Positions 17,343 through 25,460 of a stretch of DNA of 64,000 bases are shown one piece after another; position 1 is the first letter of the stretch, and each line of letters opens with the position of its first letter. The stretch spans positions 1 to 64,000 of the forward strand of contig NZ_JAMBPV010000007.1 in assembly GCF_029531845.1 (NCBI RefSeq). The letters are read 5' to 3'. The notes below the pieces were generated by a model, which saw nothing but the letters and a program-made list of their open reading frames with translations, was not told the origin of the DNA and ran no database searches. This DNA is from Staphylococcus equorum (lineage in GTDB: Bacteria > Bacillota > Bacilli > Staphylococcales > Staphylococcaceae). Both the position numbers and the translations under genes were made by a program.

Positions 17343-17736
17343 TGACTTCACACCTCCTTAAATAAGTTACAAATAATAGAATTTATACAAATTATCTGGC
17401 TTTAGTTCACGAATGTCAATGTGCTTGATTTGCAGTGATTAAAAAACAAATATAAAACGGCGCGCTTTAACATTAATTACATTATTTCATAATTGGTTTA
17501 TTACTATGATTTTCAGTTTGAATATTGATTAGTTAATATTGTTACTACCATATTAAAAAGTAGTATGATAGAAATGTGGCAAGATTTCGAATTGAAGGAT
17601 TAAAATACAGTAACGTTTACGTAGAAGATTCTTGTTATAGCGAATTTTTAAATGAAATTTCAGTATTAGCTATAGTTTTAATTTTGAGATTTGAAATGAG
17701 CAACACGTCTGAAATATTTTGATTGGAGTGAAGCAT
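17343..17736. other. 394-base intergenic region, divergent
   Basis: AT-rich spacer between the TetR gene and the nucleoside hydrolase gene. It should hold both promoters, and an imperfect AATATT-flanked repeat occurs near 17520-17540. I see no reading frame, terminator or recognisable RNA in it. Confidence 0.5.
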
Positions 17737-18675
17737 ATGGATAAAAAGATCATTATGGATTGTGATCCAGGACATGATGACGCAATTGCTTTAATTTTAG
17801 CTGGTGCAAAAAACAGCTTACTTGATGTCTTAGCAGTAACTACAGTGGCAGGGAATCAATCTGTTGAAAAAAACACTAAGAACGCGTTGAATGTGCTCGA
17901 AGTTATGGGGAGAGGAGATATCAATGTCTCAGTTGGTGCAACACGCCCGTTAATTAAGCCTGCTTCATTTGCCTCCCAAATTCATGGCAATACTGGTTTG
18001 GATGGTCCAAAATTACCTGAAGTGCCATCTCTTAAACCAACACCAGATCATGCTGCTGATGTCATTATTAAAACTTTAAAGCAAAGTAAAGAACCAGTTA
18101 CTATTGTTGCTACGGGGCCATTAACTAATATAGCAACTGCATTAATTAAAGATCCAAGTATCACACAATATATTGATTCTATAACAATCATGGGAGGCGG
18201 CACATTCGGTAATTGGACGCCAAACGCGGAATTCAATATTTGGGTAGATGCTGAAGCGGCTAAACGTGTCTTTGATAGTGGTGTAACAATTAATGTGTTC
18301 GGGTTAGATGTCACACACCAAGTATTGGCAACGGATGAAGTGATTAATCGCTTTAAGCGTATCGACAATCAAATTGCTAGATTTGTCGTTGAACTTTTGG
18401 AGTTTTTCAAATCAACTTATAAAACACATTTTAATATGGATGGTGGACCAATACATGATGCTTGTACTATCTTGTATTTATTACAGCCAGACCTATTTAC
18501 GATGCAACATACACACATAGATATTGAACACCAAAGTCCGCTTACATATGGGACAATGGCAGTAGATTTAAATGATATTACACATAAAGAAAAAAATGCT
18601 TATTTCGCTACTGCAGTCGATGTAGAAAAAGTATGGAAACTGATGGAAAATATGCTTGGAAGTTATAGTTCTTAA
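17737..18675 (+). CDS. Nucleoside hydrolase (IunH/Rih family)
   Basis: A 312-residue nucleoside hydrolase with the diagnostic IIMDCDPGHDDAIAL calcium/ribose-binding start. It also has VGATRPL, IHGNTGLDGP, the VATGPLTNIA and MGGG segments, and GPIHDACTILYLL near the C-terminus. It splits ribonucleosides into base and ribose in the cytoplasm, feeding salvage. GGAGTG six bases before the ATG supports the start over an upstream TTG. Pyrimidine or purine preference cannot be told. Confidence 0.9.
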   Translation: MDKKIIMDCDPGHDDAIALILAGAKNSLLDVLAVTTVAGNQSVEKNTKNALNVLEVMGRGDINVSVGATRPLIKPASFASQIHGNTGLDGPKLPEVPSLKPTPDHAADVIIKTLKQSKEPVTIVATGPLTNIATALIKDPSITQYIDSITIMGGGTFGNWTPNAEFNIWVDAEAAKRVFDSGVTINVFGLDVTHQVLATDEVINRFKRIDNQIARFVVELLEFFKSTYKTHFNMDGGPIHDACTILYLLQPDLFTMQHTHIDIEHQSPLTYGTMAVDLNDITHKEKNAYFATAVDVEKVWKLMENMLGSYSS

Positions 18676-18732
18676 AATAAGTTATAACTACAGAATCGAT
18701 GTAGTATAATTTAAAATAAGAGTCATGAGAGG

Positions 18733-18767
18733 AGTCATTGTATAAACAATATATGATGACTTTTTGT
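18733..18767 (+). terminator. Terminator of the nucleoside hydrolase gene
   Basis: A 12-bp stem AGTCATTGTATA / TATATGATGACT with two G-U pairs, followed by TTTTTG. Confidence 0.65.
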
Positions 18768-18877
18768 TACATCCAACTAAAGTATGAGCCATTTTCAAGC
18801 TGTATGATTAGCGTATCAAAACTATAAAAAGTATACTAATATATCATAACTTAAATATATTAAAGGTGATTTGAATA

Positions 18878-19459
18878 GTGAAAAATACGATAAAAACAAT
18901 TGTCTTGCTTATTATTATTATAGTTCCGTTAACACTACTCATTATTAACATAGACGACATTCAAGACAGTATGAATAAATATTTTACTGAAGAAAGAAAT
19001 AACGATGCTGATGAAGATGGTGATAACTCATTTAGCAATTTATTTGATGGAAGCAGAGAAACAGAAACATTTGGTGAATATGAGAGAAGTAATTTTGAGG
19101 GCAAACATTATGGTATAGATTATCATTTGCCAGAAGATACGCCTATAAAATCTGCCTCAGATGGTACAGTAACACGTACATTTAATAACGATTTAGGTGG
19201 AAAAGTCATACAAATATCGGAAGCAAATGGTCAGTACCATCAGTGGTATATGCATTTAAATGATTTTAAGGTTGAAGTAGGTGACAAAGTGCAAGCGGGT
19301 GATGTCATTGCACTTTCCGGTAATACAGGTGAACAAACAACAGGTGCCCATCTCCATTTCCAAAGAATGAATGGTGGCTTAGGTAATACGTATGCGGAAG
19401 ACCCTAAATCATTTGTAGAAAAGTTACCCGATGGCGAAAAAAGTTTATATAAAAAATAA
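18878..19459 (+). CDS. Membrane-anchored M23 family metallopeptidase
   Basis: A 193-residue protein. One uncleaved-looking hydrophobic helix (about 7-24, TIVLLIIIIVPLTLLIINI) anchors it. An acidic Asp/Asn-rich linker (about 40-55) follows, then a LytM/M23 domain with zinc ligands in HYGIDYHLP and HLHF and the GNTGEQTTGAHLHF block. It probably trims peptidoglycan cross-bridges at the cell surface. The start is GTG with AAAGGTGAT upstream. The domain is short but has the expected zinc-binding residues. Confidence 0.85.
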   Translation: MKNTIKTIVLLIIIIVPLTLLIINIDDIQDSMNKYFTEERNNDADEDGDNSFSNLFDGSRETETFGEYERSNFEGKHYGIDYHLPEDTPIKSASDGTVTRTFNNDLGGKVIQISEANGQYHQWYMHLNDFKVEVGDKVQAGDVIALSGNTGEQTTGAHLHFQRMNGGLGNTYAEDPKSFVEKLPDGEKSLYKK

Positions 19460-19869
19460 TATAAAGCATTCATCATTATTGATTGAACTTATACAAAAGC
19501 AATCACATATAAAAATGAATATATAAGTGAACTAATGCAAAGAGATTATCTCAATTACCAATAAGAATTAAACAGTGAGATGAATGATCAAAGATTGTAT
19601 CAAGGAAAAACTGTGAAAAGAACAAGAGACTGAAACATAAATACATGTCTCAGTCTCAATTATTATATTGGCAGTGGCTGATTGAATTGAAAATGCACTT
19701 ATATCAAGCTTTTAAAGAACTACTACTTCATTTATGAAGACAATTAGTTCTTATGCAAGAGCTTCAGCTCTTGTATTCATTTTCTAGTCAGCTTTGCCGG
19801 GCCAGGTTCATACGATGAAATCTTGTTAGAAAAATTAGATTTCTGGTCGGCTCCCTTGTATACAGAAGA
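19460..19869. repeat. Structured intergenic repeat region
   Basis: About 400 bases without a gene. GAGACTGA...TCAGTCTC (19627-19658) is a hairpin of the kind common in staphylococcal intergenic repeats. AAGAACTA (about 19716-19723) pairs with TAGTTCTT (about 19745-19752). CAAGAGCTTCAGCTCTTG (about 19756-19773) is a near-perfect stem. GC-rich stretches GCCGGGCCAGG and GGTCGGCTCCC occur between, unlike the AT-rich neighbourhood. The density of hairpins suggests a dispersed repeat or an untranslated RNA. I see no second copy in the window. Confidence 0.55.
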
Positions 19870-20523
19870 TTAGTCGTTGATGTCATGTATGGAATCGTAA
19901 GCTAAATAATTTTGATGTATGGCTTCCCATAAATAGAATGCACCAACAGAGGCACAATGCTCCCAATGTTCTGAACATAAAGAAAGCTGTGCTTTCCGTT
20001 GATCTTTAGTTGTATCGTACAACCATTGTGCTGACCTTTGTAGACCAACATCATGTATAGGGACAACATCTGGACGCTGTAATGTAAATAATAGAAAAAC
20101 TTCGGCAGTCCATTGCCCAATACCTTTCACTTCAGTTAATGTACGAATAACTTCATCGTTAGTTAACTTGTGTAAATTTTCCAAGTCTAGTTTCCCTTGT
20201 TGTATATGTGTTACTAAATTATGAATATAATTAATTTTAGATTTAGATAAACCCAAAGATTTCATTTGAGTGTCTTCGATTTCAGAAAGTTTATCAACTG
20301 TCCATTCATCATTGATGGTATCAGTTAGCTTTTCAAAAATAGATACGGCCACTTTAACTGTAATTTGTTGCCCTATAATCGATCGAATTAAAGATTTTAA
20401 TGGGTTAGGACGAATATTGATTTGGAGATTGCCAATTTTTTTAATAAGCAATGCTAATGTTGCATCTTTTTTAATTAATTGTTGAACGCAGTCATCTTGT
20501 ATATGAATATTCCATGTGGTCAT
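19870..20523 (-). CDS. DNA-3-methyladenine glycosylase, AlkA-like (HhH-GPD)
   Basis: A 217-residue HhH-GPD protein. It has SLIRSIIGQQITVKVA (about 45-60), helix-hairpin-helix LTEVKGIGQWTAEVFLLF (about 130-147), and the catalytic Asp in VVPIHDVGLQRS. It lacks the N-terminal beta domain of E. coli AlkA, as in the short Gram-positive forms. It excises alkylated bases. AAGGTGG sits 9 bases before the ATG at 20523, preferred to a GTG at 20535. It is 13 bases after the DUF488 gene and very likely in one operon with it. Confidence 0.88.
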   Translation of the reverse strand: MTTWNIHIQDDCVQQLIKKDATLALLIKKIGNLQINIRPNPLKSLIRSIIGQQITVKVAVSIFEKLTDTINDEWTVDKLSEIEDTQMKSLGLSKSKINYIHNLVTHIQQGKLDLENLHKLTNDEVIRTLTEVKGIGQWTAEVFLLFTLQRPDVVPIHDVGLQRSAQWLYDTTKDQRKAQLSLCSEHWEHCASVGAFYLWEAIHQNYLAYDSIHDIND

Positions 20524-20536
20524 TTCTACTACCACC

Positions 20537-20890
20537 TTATTTTAACAAGTCTTGAAGTACAACAGCTTGGTTATGTTCTTCATCTTTAGCAGCAAATAAT
20601 AAAATAATATTTTTTTTAGTATGAGATATGACTTCTTTGAGTTCGTTAAATGCTTCTTGCTGATCCTCATTTTCACGTAATTCTTTTTCATATTTTTCTT
20701 TGAAAGCAGCATACAATTTAGGATCATGATCGAACCATTTTCTTAACTCAGATGTAGGCGCAAGTTCTTTTAACCAATAATCTAAATTTGCATCCTCTTT
20801 AGACATACCTCTTGGCCAAACTCGGTCTACAAGTATACGTACGCCATCTTTTTGTTCTTTATCATAAATTCTTTGAATGTGAATAGACAT
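20537..20890 (-). CDS. DUF488 family protein
   Basis: A 117-residue protein of the DUF488/YeaO group: IHIQRIYDKEQ, VRILVDRVWPRGMSKEDA, WFDHDPKLYAAFKEKYEKEL and NIILLFAAKDEEHNQAVVL. It is cytoplasmic, of unknown function, and often near DNA repair or stress genes. AAAGGA is 8 bases before the ATG at 20890; the ATG at 20899 overlaps the ribosome binding site. It lies immediately upstream of the AlkA-like gene. Confidence 0.85.
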   Translation of the reverse strand: MSIHIQRIYDKEQKDGVRILVDRVWPRGMSKEDANLDYWLKELAPTSELRKWFDHDPKLYAAFKEKYEKELRENEDQQEAFNELKEVISHTKKNIILLFAAKDEEHNQAVVLQDLLK

Positions 20891-21028
20891 AGCATTCATC
20901 CTTTCTATAAATAAATATCTCTACAATACTTAATTACCTATAATGAATATAGAAAAACATAGCCATTTTAATTATAGAAGAAAAAGAAAGGGTATATAGA
21001 TACAAAGAGAAAAATAGGAGTGAGTTTA

Positions 21029-21457
21029 ATGACAAATTTCGATAATGTGCAACCACCTCAACAATTCAAATATCGAGATAACGATGTATGTATAAAAAAC
21101 TATTATGAATTTACATGCGATAATCGTATTTATTTTACTGAAAAATTCCACAAAGATTTAGAGAATCATTTATACAAATTCAACATTGAAATTTTATCTG
21201 CAATTGATGATTATGGCCTAGCAATGGATTTTAATGAAGTTGATAAGTTATATAAAAAAGAAATCGAACCTTATTTAGATGGTAAATTAGTGAACGAAAC
21301 GTTGCCAGATATGAATACAACTGCGGAAAATATCGCTTTTTGGATTTGGGAACAATTCGATCGCTTATTACCAGAAAATAATAAGCTTCAAAAACTAGAA
21401 TTTTTTGAAACTGAAACACAAGGCCTTGTAATAACTTCTGAATTAATGGAAAAATAA
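21029..21457 (+). CDS. QueD/PTPS-fold protein with altered zinc site
   Basis: A 142-residue protein resembling 6-pyruvoyl-tetrahydropterin/6-carboxytetrahydropterin synthases. DYGLAMDFNEVDKLYKKEIEPYLDGKLVNET and MNTTAENIAFWIWEQF correspond to the family's D-F-L-K...LN and PTAENIA blocks. The usual HGH zinc-binding segment reads LENHLYKFNIEI here and the first-strand His is not recognisable. The protein may be a catalytically changed paralogue. GGAG eight bases before the ATG at 21029 decides the start. Function unknown. Confidence 0.6.
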   Translation: MTNFDNVQPPQQFKYRDNDVCIKNYYEFTCDNRIYFTEKFHKDLENHLYKFNIEILSAIDDYGLAMDFNEVDKLYKKEIEPYLDGKLVNETLPDMNTTAENIAFWIWEQFDRLLPENNKLQKLEFFETETQGLVITSELMEK

Positions 21458-21514
21458 ACGTTATTATGGAAGAAAATAAAAAATTATAAGACTCAAATTA
21501 AATATATAATCAAT

Positions 21515-21556
21515 AGTCGATAGATTACTTAAACGTTATCTGTCGGCTTTTATTCG
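21515..21556 (+). terminator. Putative terminator of the QueD-like gene
   Basis: A 10-bp stem AGTCGATAGA (21515-21524) / TCTGTCGGCT (21539-21548) including G-U pairs, followed by TTTATT. Confidence 0.55.
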
Positions 21557-21661
21557 CGACTTTTATGGGCTATTTTTTTAAAAAGTTAATTACTAATTAA
21601 TATTCTGAAAATTAAAATAATATGATATATTAGTAATTATTACAACTTAGGAGGAACTGCT

Positions 21662-22705
21662 ATGATGAAAATCAGTCCGAAACAATTTATTAATAATGTA
21701 TTATCAGGTGTAGCAATAGCAATTGTTGCAGGTCTGATTCCAAATGCAATTTTAGGTGAACTATTTAAAGTTCTTTCACCGAAGTATCCAATATTCGAAA
21801 CAATGTTACAAGTTGTAGAAAGTATACAATTTACAGTGCCACTTCTTGTCGGAGCTTTGATTGCAATGCGCTTCAATCTAACGCCATTGGCTACAGCAGT
21901 AGTTGCCAGTTCGGCATTTGTTGGTAGTGGCGTTGCACAATTCAAAGATGGTATATGGATGCTTGTAGGCGTTGGGGATTTAATTAATACAATGATTACT
22001 GCAGCAATTGCAGTGTTTTTTATATTAGTAGTAGGAGAACGTTTTGGTAGCTTAACGCTAATTATTTTACCAACAATTGTTGGAGGATTAGCCGCTTTTA
22101 TAGGCGTTCTTATACTGCCATACATACAAATGATTACTACAGGTATAGGTAATCTAGTAAATTCATTTACAGAATTACAACCTATATTAATGTCTATGCT
22201 TATTGCACTTGCATTCAGTTTTATAATTATTTCACCTATATCTACAGTGGCTACAGCGTTAGCTATAGGTATAAGTGGCCTAGCAGCTGGTTCTGCTTCG
22301 CTTGGTATTGTAGCGTGTGAAGGTGTTCTTGTTGCAGGAACAATTAAAATGAATAGAGCAGGCGTGCCGATTACGATTTTTCTAGGCGGCGTTAAAATGA
22401 TGATACCGAATATGGTAAGACATCCTATTATTTTACTACCGATTTTTACAAACGCACTTATCACAGGATTTGTAGGTGGACTTATTGGTATAGAGGGTAC
22501 AAAAGAATCTGCTGGATTTGGTATTATTGGACTTGTAGGACCAATTAGTGCTTTTAAATTTATGGAAGACTCGATATTAATGAATTTATTATTTGTATTT
22601 ATCGCATTCTTTGTAGTTCCATTTATTATGGGTTACTTAATTAATATTTTCTATATGAAGGTATTAAAACTATATGATAGTAATATTTATAAATTCTTAG
22701 CATAA
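21662..22705 (+). CDS. PTS EIIC-type (EIIC_2/PfoR-like) membrane protein
   Basis: A 347-residue, Gly/Ala/Ile-rich protein with about ten membrane helices, of the EIIC_2 family that includes PfoR-like proteins. Typical blocks are VPLLVGALIAMRFNLTPLATA, ISPISTVATALAIGISGLAAGSASLGI and the region around MIPNMVRHPIILLP. There is no EIIA or EIIB domain and no PTS partner nearby, so phosphotransfer-coupled uptake is doubtful. Substrate unknown. AGGAGG is 7 bases before the ATG. A related protein is encoded at 42521. Confidence 0.75.
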   Translation: MMKISPKQFINNVLSGVAIAIVAGLIPNAILGELFKVLSPKYPIFETMLQVVESIQFTVPLLVGALIAMRFNLTPLATAVVASSAFVGSGVAQFKDGIWMLVGVGDLINTMITAAIAVFFILVVGERFGSLTLIILPTIVGGLAAFIGVLILPYIQMITTGIGNLVNSFTELQPILMSMLIALAFSFIIISPISTVATALAIGISGLAAGSASLGIVACEGVLVAGTIKMNRAGVPITIFLGGVKMMIPNMVRHPIILLPIFTNALITGFVGGLIGIEGTKESAGFGIIGLVGPISAFKFMEDSILMNLLFVFIAFFVVPFIMGYLINIFYMKVLKLYDSNIYKFLA

Positions 22706-22793
22706 AATGTTGTAGGTTTTAAATGTAAAATACGTAAAGATTTGTCATAAGTAGTATTCAAATGGATTTTTAAAAATATATTTAGATGATCTA

Positions 22794-22822
22794 AAAGGCC
22801 ACATAACAGTGGTCTTTTTTTT
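22794..22822 (+). terminator. Terminator of the EIIC-like gene
   Basis: Stem AAAGGCCAC (22794-22802) / GTGGTCTTT (22809-22817) with one G-U pair, followed by a T run. Confidence 0.75.
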
Positions 22823-23074
22823 ATTTCGACAAAATATATTGCGAATTTCACACTAAAGTATAATTTTTATGTTGAATTTTTATTTTACAGTTTGGTAACA
22901 GAAGAGGATTTGTAATATTTCAGACTATATAAAAAATTAGTATAAAAATTGATATAAAGCGCAATATAATAACATTCAGAGGTATATGAAAAGTATATTT
23001 TATTTGTTTTGAGCGTTACAAAACAAAACGATTATATTTCAATGTTACAAAGAAAGGGTCTATCTGTAATGTTT

Positions 23075-23091
23075 TGTTATCATAGTGTAAT
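23075..23091 (+). promoter_or_regulatory. WalR-type box upstream of the IsaA-like gene
   Basis: TGTTAT-CATAG-TGTAAT matches the published WalR consensus TGT(A/T)A(A/T/C)-N5-TGT(A/T)A(A/T/C) at every defined position. It lies about 140 bases before the transglycosylase start. Cell-wall hydrolases are the known WalKR targets in staphylococci. Confidence 0.6.
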
Positions 23092-23231
23092 ATAATTAAT
23101 CGAAATTTATGGTATATTATTTGTGGCGAAAAAATAAAACATAAAAATTAATTGCTTGAAGCACATAGGATAATTTAATTAACGAAAATATAATTTTACT
23201 TAAAAAGATTTAAATGGAGGATTTTTTAATT

Positions 23232-23972
23232 ATGAAGAAGACAATTTTAGCATCATCATTAGCAGTAGCATTAGGTGTAACAGGATACGCAGCAACAGCA
23301 GACCACAATCAAGCTCACGCTTCAGAAGAAAATATCGACAAAGCGCATTTAGCTGAATTAGCACAAAGTGGTGCTGCAGAATTAAATGAAAAACCATTAC
23401 ACGCTGGTGCGTACAACTATGATTTCGTATTAGGCGGTTATGAATATACTTTCACTTCAGACGGTCAAACTTGGTCATGGGAATATGATGTAGCAGGTGC
23501 TCAAACTGCATCTTCTAACGTAACTACAAATACAACACAAGATGTTAGCACACAAGCAACTACTAACACTAACGAAAAATCAGCAAGCGAAGTAAGTACA
23601 CAACAACAATCAAGTAATGTTGACGTTAAACCAGTTGCAGCTCCTAAAGCTTCAACTACACAAACAAGTGCGACAACTAAAACTTACGAAGCTGCAAAAT
23701 CTTCAGCTGCTTCAACTGGTGGATCAGTTAAAGCTCAATTCTTAGCTGCTGGTGGTACAGAAGCTATGTGGAATACTATCGTATTACCTGAATCAAGTGG
23801 TAATCCAAATGCTGTTAACCCATTAGGTTACAGAGGTTTAGGCCAAACTAAAGAAGCTTGGGGTACTGGTTCAGTAGCTACACAAACACAAGGTATGATT
23901 AACTATGCTGAACAACGTTATGGTTCAATTGATGAAGCACTTTCATTCCGTTCTCAAAATAACTGGTGGTAG
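23232..23972 (+). CDS. IsaA/SceD-family secreted transglycosylase
   Basis: A 246-residue exported protein. The signal peptide and start [21 protein letters not shown] are almost those of Isa[28 protein letters not shown] follows, then a Thr/Ser/Gln-rich linker (about 95-160). The C-terminal lysozyme-like domain has the probable catalytic Glu in [14 protein letters not shown]. Its end ([33 protein letters not shown]) differs from S. aureus IsaA, so orthology is uncertain. It cleaves peptidoglycan glycan strands at the surface. Codon use looks optimised, consistent with high expression. Confidence 0.85.
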   Translation: MKKTILASSLAVALGVTGYAATADHNQAHASEENIDKAHLAELAQSGAAELNEKPLHAGAYNYDFVLGGYEYTFTSDGQTWSWEYDVAGAQTASSNVTTNTTQDVSTQATTNTNEKSASEVSTQQQSSNVDVKPVAAPKASTTQTSATTKTYEAAKSSAASTGGSVKAQFLAAGGTEAMWNTIVLPESSGNPNAVNPLGYRGLGQTKEAWGTGSVATQTQGMINYAEQRYGSIDEALSFRSQNNWW

Positions 23973-24012
23973 GATTCAAATCACTAAATCATAAAATTTA
24001 GTGATATAGATT

Positions 24013-24046
24013 AGAGAGTGACTCACAAGAGTCACTCTCTTTTTTA
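24013..24046 (+). terminator. Terminator of the IsaA-like gene
   Basis: Perfect stem AGAGAGTGACTC / GAGTCACTCTCT with loop ACAA and a T run. A second hairpin (ATCACTAAAT...ATTTAGTGAT) precedes it. Confidence 0.9.
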
Positions 24047-24062
24047 GATGCCTCAAAGTTTA

Positions 24063-24090
24063 TTGACAAGGGCGAATATTCTGATAAAAT
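24063..24090 (+). promoter_or_regulatory. Promoter of the SAM riboswitch transcript
   Basis: Consensus -35 TTGACA at 24063-24068 and -10 TAAAAT at 24085-24090, spaced by 16 bases. Transcription would begin about 15-20 bases before the riboswitch P1 stem. Confidence 0.7.
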
Positions 24091-24113
24091 TAAAGGTAAT
24101 TAAATAATTAAAA

Positions 24114-24220
24114 ACTTATCCAGAGAAGTTGAGGGATTTGGCCCTATGAGACTTCAGCAGCAGACTTATGTCGTAAGTACTGTGCTACTTCCAACAAGTG
24201 ACATGACTTGATAGATAGGT
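24114..24220 (+). ncRNA. SAM-I (S-box) riboswitch
   Basis: P1 arms ACTTATC (24114-24120) and GATAGGT (24214-24220) enclose the S-box core. It includes CAGAGAAGTTGAGGGA, then TTGGCCCTATGAGAC and the conserved GTGCTACTTCC segment. The order and spacing match the SAM-I class. A terminator follows directly, so SAM should switch off the aminotransferase/dehydrogenase genes. Confidence 0.88.
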
Positions 24221-24228
24221 GACATGTG

Positions 24229-24267
24229 AAAACTATATGCCACTTCATTGGGTATATAGTTTTTTAT
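24229..24267 (+). terminator. Riboswitch-controlled terminator
   Basis: Stem AAAACTATAT (24229-24238) / ATATAGTTTT (24254-24263), continuing into T's, just before the aminotransferase ribosome binding site. Confidence 0.8.
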
Positions 24268-24282
24268 ATAGGAGGACTTTTA

Positions 24283-25440
24283 ATGTCAATTTCAGATAGA
24301 TTAGCGCAAATTCCCGATAGTTATTTTGGAAAAACGATGGGGCAAAAGGTTGAACATGGCCCATTACCATTAATCAATATGGCAGTTGGTATTCCTGATG
24401 GAGAAACGCCAAAGGGTATTATTGATTGCTTTGCTGAAGCGATACGTCTTCCTGAGAATCAGAAGTATGTAGCGTTTCATGGTAAAGATAGTTTGAAACA
24501 AGCAATTGTAGATTTTTATGAAAGACAGTACCAAGTAGAATTAGATAAAGAAGATGAAGTTTGTATTCTATATGGAACGAAGAATGGTTTAGTGGGCCTA
24601 CCAACATGTATTGTTAATCCTGGAGAGAATGTCTTGTTACCAGATCCAGGTTATACGGATTATTTGGCGGGAGTGATGTTGGCTGATGCGCAGCCAGAGC
24701 GACTTGTACTTAAACCACCACATTATTTACCTGAATGGAATAAAGTAGATAAAGATGTGCTGTCCAATACACGTCTAGTTTATTTAACATATCCTAATAA
24801 TCCAACTGGTTCAGTAGCTACAAAGTCTGTATTTGATGAAGCTGTCGCAAAATTTAAAAATACGAAAACTAAAATTGTTCATGATTTTGCATATAGTGCA
24901 TTTGGTTTTGATGGTAAGAACCCGAGTATGCTGCAATCTGAAGGCGCGAAAGAATTGGGAGTAGAAATTTTTTCATTATCTAAAGGCTATAATATGTCAG
25001 GGTTCCGAGTGGGTTTTGCAGTAGGGAATAAAGACATAATACAAGCCTTAAAGAAATACCAATCCCATACACACGCTGGCATGTTCGGTGCGTTACAAGA
25101 TGCAGCTACTTATGCATTGAATCATTATGATGATTTTTTAGAAGAACAAAATGAAACATTTAAAAGACGTAGAAATCAATTTGAAGCAAAACTAAAAGAA
25201 GTGGATATACCTTTTGAACCAATGAAGGGTGGCATTTTTTTATGGTTGAAAACACCACCTGAATACGATGGTGAAGCGTTTGTTGACTATTTATTGAAAC
25301 AACAATCTATTCTTGTTGCACCGGGTATACCTTTTGGTGAACACGGACGGAACTATGTACGTATTTCATTGGCGCTTGATGATCAAGTATTAATGGAAGC
25401 GGCAGAGCGTATTCAATCGCTTAAACCCCTTTATCAATAA
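24283..25440 (+). CDS. PLP-dependent aminotransferase (class I/II)
   Basis: A 385-residue fold-type I aminotransferase. YLTYPNNPTGSVA carries the substrate/PLP Asn, HDFAYSAFGFDG the Asp-x-x-Tyr, and IFSLSKGYNMSGFRVGF the PLP lysine. YVRISLAL contains the carboxylate-binding Arg. GGAGGA at 24271-24276 selects the ATG at 24283 over an earlier ATG inside the terminator. Control by SAM points to methionine-related chemistry, such as interconverting methionine and its 2-oxo acid. It lies 20 bases upstream of a D-2-hydroxyacid dehydrogenase and probably shares substrates with it. No symbol is safe. Confidence 0.85.
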   Translation: MSISDRLAQIPDSYFGKTMGQKVEHGPLPLINMAVGIPDGETPKGIIDCFAEAIRLPENQKYVAFHGKDSLKQAIVDFYERQYQVELDKEDEVCILYGTKNGLVGLPTCIVNPGENVLLPDPGYTDYLAGVMLADAQPERLVLKPPHYLPEWNKVDKDVLSNTRLVYLTYPNNPTGSVATKSVFDEAVAKFKNTKTKIVHDFAYSAFGFDGKNPSMLQSEGAKELGVEIFSLSKGYNMSGFRVGFAVGNKDIIQALKKYQSHTHAGMFGALQDAATYALNHYDDFLEEQNETFKRRRNQFEAKLKEVDIPFEPMKGGIFLWLKTPPEYDGEAFVDYLLKQQSILVAPGIPFGEHGRNYVRISLALDDQVLMEAAERIQSLKPLYQ

Positions 25441-25460
25441 TAAAATAGGAGTGAATTTAA

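Larger units (their letters stand above)
22706..23231. other. 526-base intergenic region
   Basis: It contains the terminator of the EIIC-like gene at 22794-22820 and, further right, the control region of the IsaA-like gene with a WalR-type box. The rest is AT-rich with no plausible reading frame. A long 5' untranslated leader for the IsaA-like gene is possible. Confidence 0.5.

Noticed and set aside
21640..22464. Long minus-strand frame opposite the EIIC-like gene
   Set aside because: It is the antisense shadow of a hydrophobic gene; low-complexity composition and no ribosome binding site.
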